From Cohnella zeiphila (GTDB taxonomy: Bacteria > Bacillota > Bacilli > Paenibacillales > Paenibacillaceae): 64,000 bases of DNA. Of this stretch, positions 61,586 to 64,000 are shown piece by piece. Each line of letters begins with the position of its first letter. Positions within the stretch are counted from its first letter, which is position 1. Where the stretch lies: the NCBI RefSeq assembly GCF_014212055.1, contig NZ_JACJVO010000002.1:229558-293557 (forward strand). Reading direction: 5' to 3'. A program made the position numbers and the translations under genes. The notes under the pieces were generated by a model, which was not told the origin of the DNA, made no database searches, and saw only the letters and a program-made list of their open reading frames with translations.

Positions 61586-62110
61586 TCAGCGTTCCCCCTT
61601 ATCCGGCCACAAGCCCCGCTTGCGCAAGCGGGACAGGGCGATTTTCTCGATGCGGCGATTGATCTGCGTCCCGAGGCCTTCCTCTCCCGGCGCGATCGGC
61701 GTGACGAGGATCGTATGCAGCCCCATCCGGCGGCCTCCGAATATATCCGTCAGCATCTGGTCCCCCACGACGACCGCTTGTCCCGGTTCCAGCTTAAGCA
61801 GCTGAAGCGCCCGCCGGAACGCGCGCGTCATCGGCTTGCGCGCCGCCGGAATGAACGGGATCCCGAGCGGCTCCGCGAAACGGGCCACCCGGGCGCTGTT
61901 GTTGTTGGACAGCACGACGACGAGGAAGCCGGCCTGCTTCACCTTCTCGAGCCAAGCGATCAGCTCCGGCGTCGCGAGAGGCGTATGCGCGCTGACCAGC
62001 GTATTGTCCAGATCGGTAATGATCCCGCGGACCCCTCGCGCCTTCAAGGCGTCCAAGTCGATATCGTAAACGGTATTCACGAGCTGATCCGGCAGCAGCC
62101 GTTGGAACAT
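61586..62110 (-). CDS. yqeG: YqeG family HAD-type phosphatase
   Basis: The 174-residue HAD phosphatase (subfamily IIIA) has catalytic DLDNTLV near residue 33, LSNNNSARVA (Thr/Ser motif), a lysine in ARKPMTRAF, and GDQMLTDIFGG. It starts at the ATG at 62110 (MFQRLLPDQLVNTVYDIDLD), the family N-terminus, with AGGGG ten bases upstream. First gene of the yqeG-yqeH-aroE-yhbY-nadD-yqeK-rsfS run; related proteins dephosphorylate phosphatidylglycerol phosphate in some organisms, but the role here is unproven. Confidence 0.92.
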   Translation of the reverse strand: MFQRLLPDQLVNTVYDIDLDALKARGVRGIITDLDNTLVSAHTPLATPELIAWLEKVKQAGFLVVVLSNNNSARVARFAEPLGIPFIPAARKPMTRAFRRALQLLKLEPGQAVVVGDQMLTDIFGGRRMGLHTILVTPIAPGEEGLGTQINRRIEKIALSRLRKRGLWPDKGER

Positions 62111-62171
62111 AACCGATAAACCCCTGTCTCTAAATGATGAACAAAATATACCACACCCCGCCGTTCCTTGC

Positions 62172-62211
62172 AAAAAGCGGGAAAGCGCCGATTCGGCCCG
62201 CTTTCCCGCTT
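62172..62211 (-). terminator. Intrinsic terminator after the transglutaminase gene
   Basis: AAGCGGGAAAGCG pairs perfectly with its complement (13 bp); the minus-strand transcript continues TTTTTGC. Confidence 0.85.
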
Positions 62212-62247
62212 CTTTGGGGCGGTCCGGCGGGCGAAACGGCGCCGGAT

Positions 62248-64000
62248 TTATAATGCTTTGCGGATCTTCTCTACCGTCTGGGCGAACCGTTCGTACGCTT
62301 CTTCGTCGCCGATTTCGCCGCCGTAGCGAGCCGCCTCGAACTGCTGGAGCGCGCCTTCCAGATCCGATCGGATCGACCCGAAGCGGCTCCCCCAGCCGGA
62401 GAACGTCTCGCGCAGCGTCTCGTGCCGGCTGCGCTTCAGCCCCCGGCGGTTCATCCTGGCGACGAACCGTTCCATCTCGCGCACGATGCGCTGATTGGGC
62501 GTCGCGCCGCGATGGCGGAGCCGTCTCCAGGATGCGAGCAGGCTTCGCCGTTTGAAGAAGAGCAGCAGCGCCGCCAGCGCAAGGACCGCCGCTCCGGCCG
62601 AGATGGCGACCGGCTTCTGCCAATTCGCTGAGGGGGCCTCTACTTGCTCCGGCTCGGCCACGACCGTCGTATCCGCCGGCAAGGCCGCTTGGGTCGGGTC
62701 TTCCTTCGGAGCAATCACCGGGATGCTGAAGCCGGCGGTCGGCTCGAACGGTACCCAGCCGTAGCCTTCGAAGTACGCCTCGGCCCAGGAGTGGGCGTCC
62801 GCGTTGCGGACCGTGTACGTGCCCGCCCCGTCCGGATCCGCCGGCGCGCCGTATCTTGCCCGCTCCTCGTCCTGCGGATTCGTGCCCGTGGCGTAGCCTT
62901 TGACCCAACGCGTCGGCAGGCCGAGCGTCCGGGCCATCACGACGAACGCGGTCGAATAGTAGTCGCAGTAGCCTTCCTGAATCTCGAACAGAAAGGCGTC
63001 GACGACGTCTTTGCTGTGCTGCTTGGACGTATCCGGCGTGTTCGTGTACGGATACGTAGTCTGCAGATACGTCTCGAGCATTTTCAGCCGGTCATAGTCG
63101 TCGGAAGCGCCTTTCGTCACTTGCTTCGCGAGCTCTCCGACCCGGGCGGGAAGCGAATCCGGCAACTGCAGGTAGGGAGCGAGGTCGATCGAGGCTTGAC
63201 CGTTCGCCGGAACGGCGGACAGCTGGCGCAGCCGGTTCTCGTCCAGCTCCTGCACTTCGGACTCGACGGTATAGGTCGTCACCTGCGCCGGGCGCTGGAA
63301 CCGAAGCTCCCATTCCTCCGGGTTCCAGAACAGCTTGGCGCCTTCCGCCCCCTCGATCTCCTGGACGTCGGCCACCGGCCCGGCGGCGAACAGAACCGGC
63401 ACTTTGTCCTTGCGGATCATCTTCACCGTCTGCTCCACCTTGCGGAAGCCTTCCTTCTCGCCCACGGGAACCGGCGTCAGCGGGAACGGCTCCTTCGAGC
63501 CGACGTCCGCCGGAACGGTCTCCATGCCTTTGCGGTCGGTCCATCCTTTGCCCGTGTAGACCGCCTTCGTCTCGCCCCGCCAATACGATCGCTGAGTCGT
63601 CGTCACTTCCATGACCGGAGAGTAATCGAACTGGAAGCCGCCGCCGATCTGCGAGTCGCTGCGGCCGTATCCGGACTTGGTCGAGCCCGAGCTGCCCGAC
63701 GAGACGGAGGAGCCCGTGATGAGGAAGCCGCCTTCCCCGCCGAGGCTGGGCACTTCCTTATTCTGCGATTCCATCCATAGCGTATACGGATCTTCCAGCA
63801 GCACCGGAGCCCGGGGCATCATGACGCCGAGCGCGACGAGAACCCCGATGACGACCATCGCCGGAAGCAGCAGCTCGAACGGCCGCTCGGCCAGAGCGTC
63901 CCAGCTCTCGTAATGCCTCGTCTTCAAATGGCGCAGGTGAAGAATGACCAGCCAGCCCAAGCCCGCAAGGACCGCCCAGGCAATATTGCTCCACAGCTCG
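62248..64000 (-). CDS. Membrane transglutaminase-like protein (TgpA family), partial
   Basis: The frame runs past the right edge of the window, so the N-terminal membrane helices are missing; at least 584 residues are visible. The sequence entering the window is hydrophobic (NIAWAVLAGLGWLVILHL), then LLLPAMVVIGVLVALGVMMP, then an extracellular domain. Catalytic triad blocks: Cys in EIQEGYCDYYSTAFVVMART, His in NADAHSWAEAYFEGYGW, Asp-equivalent in WVPFEPTAGF. A late membrane helix (PVAISAGAAVLALAALLLFF) precedes a DUF4129-like cytoplasmic tail. Usually encoded with a MoxR ATPase and DUF58 protein, which would be beyond the edge. Confidence 0.88.
   Translation of the reverse strand, partial: ELWSNIAWAVLAGLGWLVILHLRHLKTRHYESWDALAERPFELLLPAMVVIGVLVALGVMMPRAPVLLEDPYTLWMESQNKEVPSLGGEGGFLITGSSVSSGSSGSTKSGYGRSDSQIGGGFQFDYSPVMEVTTTQRSYWRGETKAVYTGKGWTDRKGMETVPADVGSKEPFPLTPVPVGEKEGFRKVEQTVKMIRKDKVPVLFAAGPVADVQEIEGAEGAKLFWNPEEWELRFQRPAQVTTYTVESEVQELDENRLRQLSAVPANGQASIDLAPYLQLPDSLPARVGELAKQVTKGASDDYDRLKMLETYLQTTYPYTNTPDTSKQHSKDVVDAFLFEIQEGYCDYYSTAFVVMARTLGLPTRWVKGYATGTNPQDEERARYGAPADPDGAGTYTVRNADAHSWAEAYFEGYGWVPFEPTAGFSIPVIAPKEDPTQAALPADTTVVAEPEQVEAPSANWQKPVAISAGAAVLALAALLLFFKRRSLLASWRRLRHRGATPNQRIVREMERFVARMNRRGLKRSRHETLRETFSGWGSRFGSIRSDLEGALQQFEAARYGGEIGDEEAYERFAQTVEKIRKAL

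Overview
The window looks like a chromosomal segment from a high-GC, endospore-forming, potentially competent member of the Paenibacillaceae (Paenibacillus or Cohnella-like). The reasons are: spore genes (gpr, spoIIP, yqxA), late competence genes (comEA/EB/EC/ER), a CIRCE-controlled hrcA-grpE-dnaK operon, a T-box on leuS, AGGAGG-type ribosome sites with frequent GTG/TTG starts, and sigma-A promoters of the TTGACA/TATAAT type. The genus is inferred from gene order and protein resemblance; no rRNA or tRNA gene was seen.

Backbone. Read on the minus strand from right to left, the window follows the conserved Bacillus subtilis yqeG-to-yqeV supercluster almost in full: yqeG, yqeH, aroE, yhbY, nadD, yqeK, rsfS, (cvfB), yqeM, comER, comEA, comEB, comEC, holA, rpsT, gpr, spoIIP, yqxA, lepA, hemW, hrcA, grpE, dnaK, dnaJ, prmA, rsmE, mtaB. 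A partial membrane transglutaminase gene lies before it at the right edge. A Nudix-DeoC fusion gene and a 51-bp tandem repeat lie after it at the left edge.

Accessory blocks inserted into the backbone, left to right: (1) AbrB-like regulator plus a small YfhD-like pair near dnaJ; (2) an argA-like acetyltransferase with an ARG-box, a TrmB regulator/MFS transporter operon with a clear operator, and an SDR/AraC pair, between hrcA and hemW; (3) a Smr-less MutS2-like ATPase with a terminated leader RNA, a Crp/Fnr regulator and an HD-GYP protein, between lepA and yqxA; (4) a 10-kb carbohydrate uptake island (27.0-37.2 kb) that separates gpr from spoIIP. The island holds a YesMN-type two-component system, two ABC permeases, a LacI regulator, a broken GH113-like glycosidase, a cellobiose-2-epimerase-like enzyme and a solute-binding lipoprotein, with cre-like and LacI-like sites; (5) an ECF sigma/anti-sigma pair between holA and comEC; (6) an O-acetylhomoserine sulfhydrylase between comEA and comEB; (7) leuS, a TetR/MMPL divergon and a methyltransferase between comER and yqeM.

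Intergenic repeats stand out. There is a 51-bp tandem array (1-415), four GGAGRTTTTCC boxes spaced 51 bp on the other side of deoC, a 234-bp imperfect palindrome between dnaK and dnaJ, a 113/114-bp stem-loop repeat upstream of comEC, and an inverted array with 50-bp spacing upstream of yqeM. I found no CRISPR array, transposase or prophage gene.
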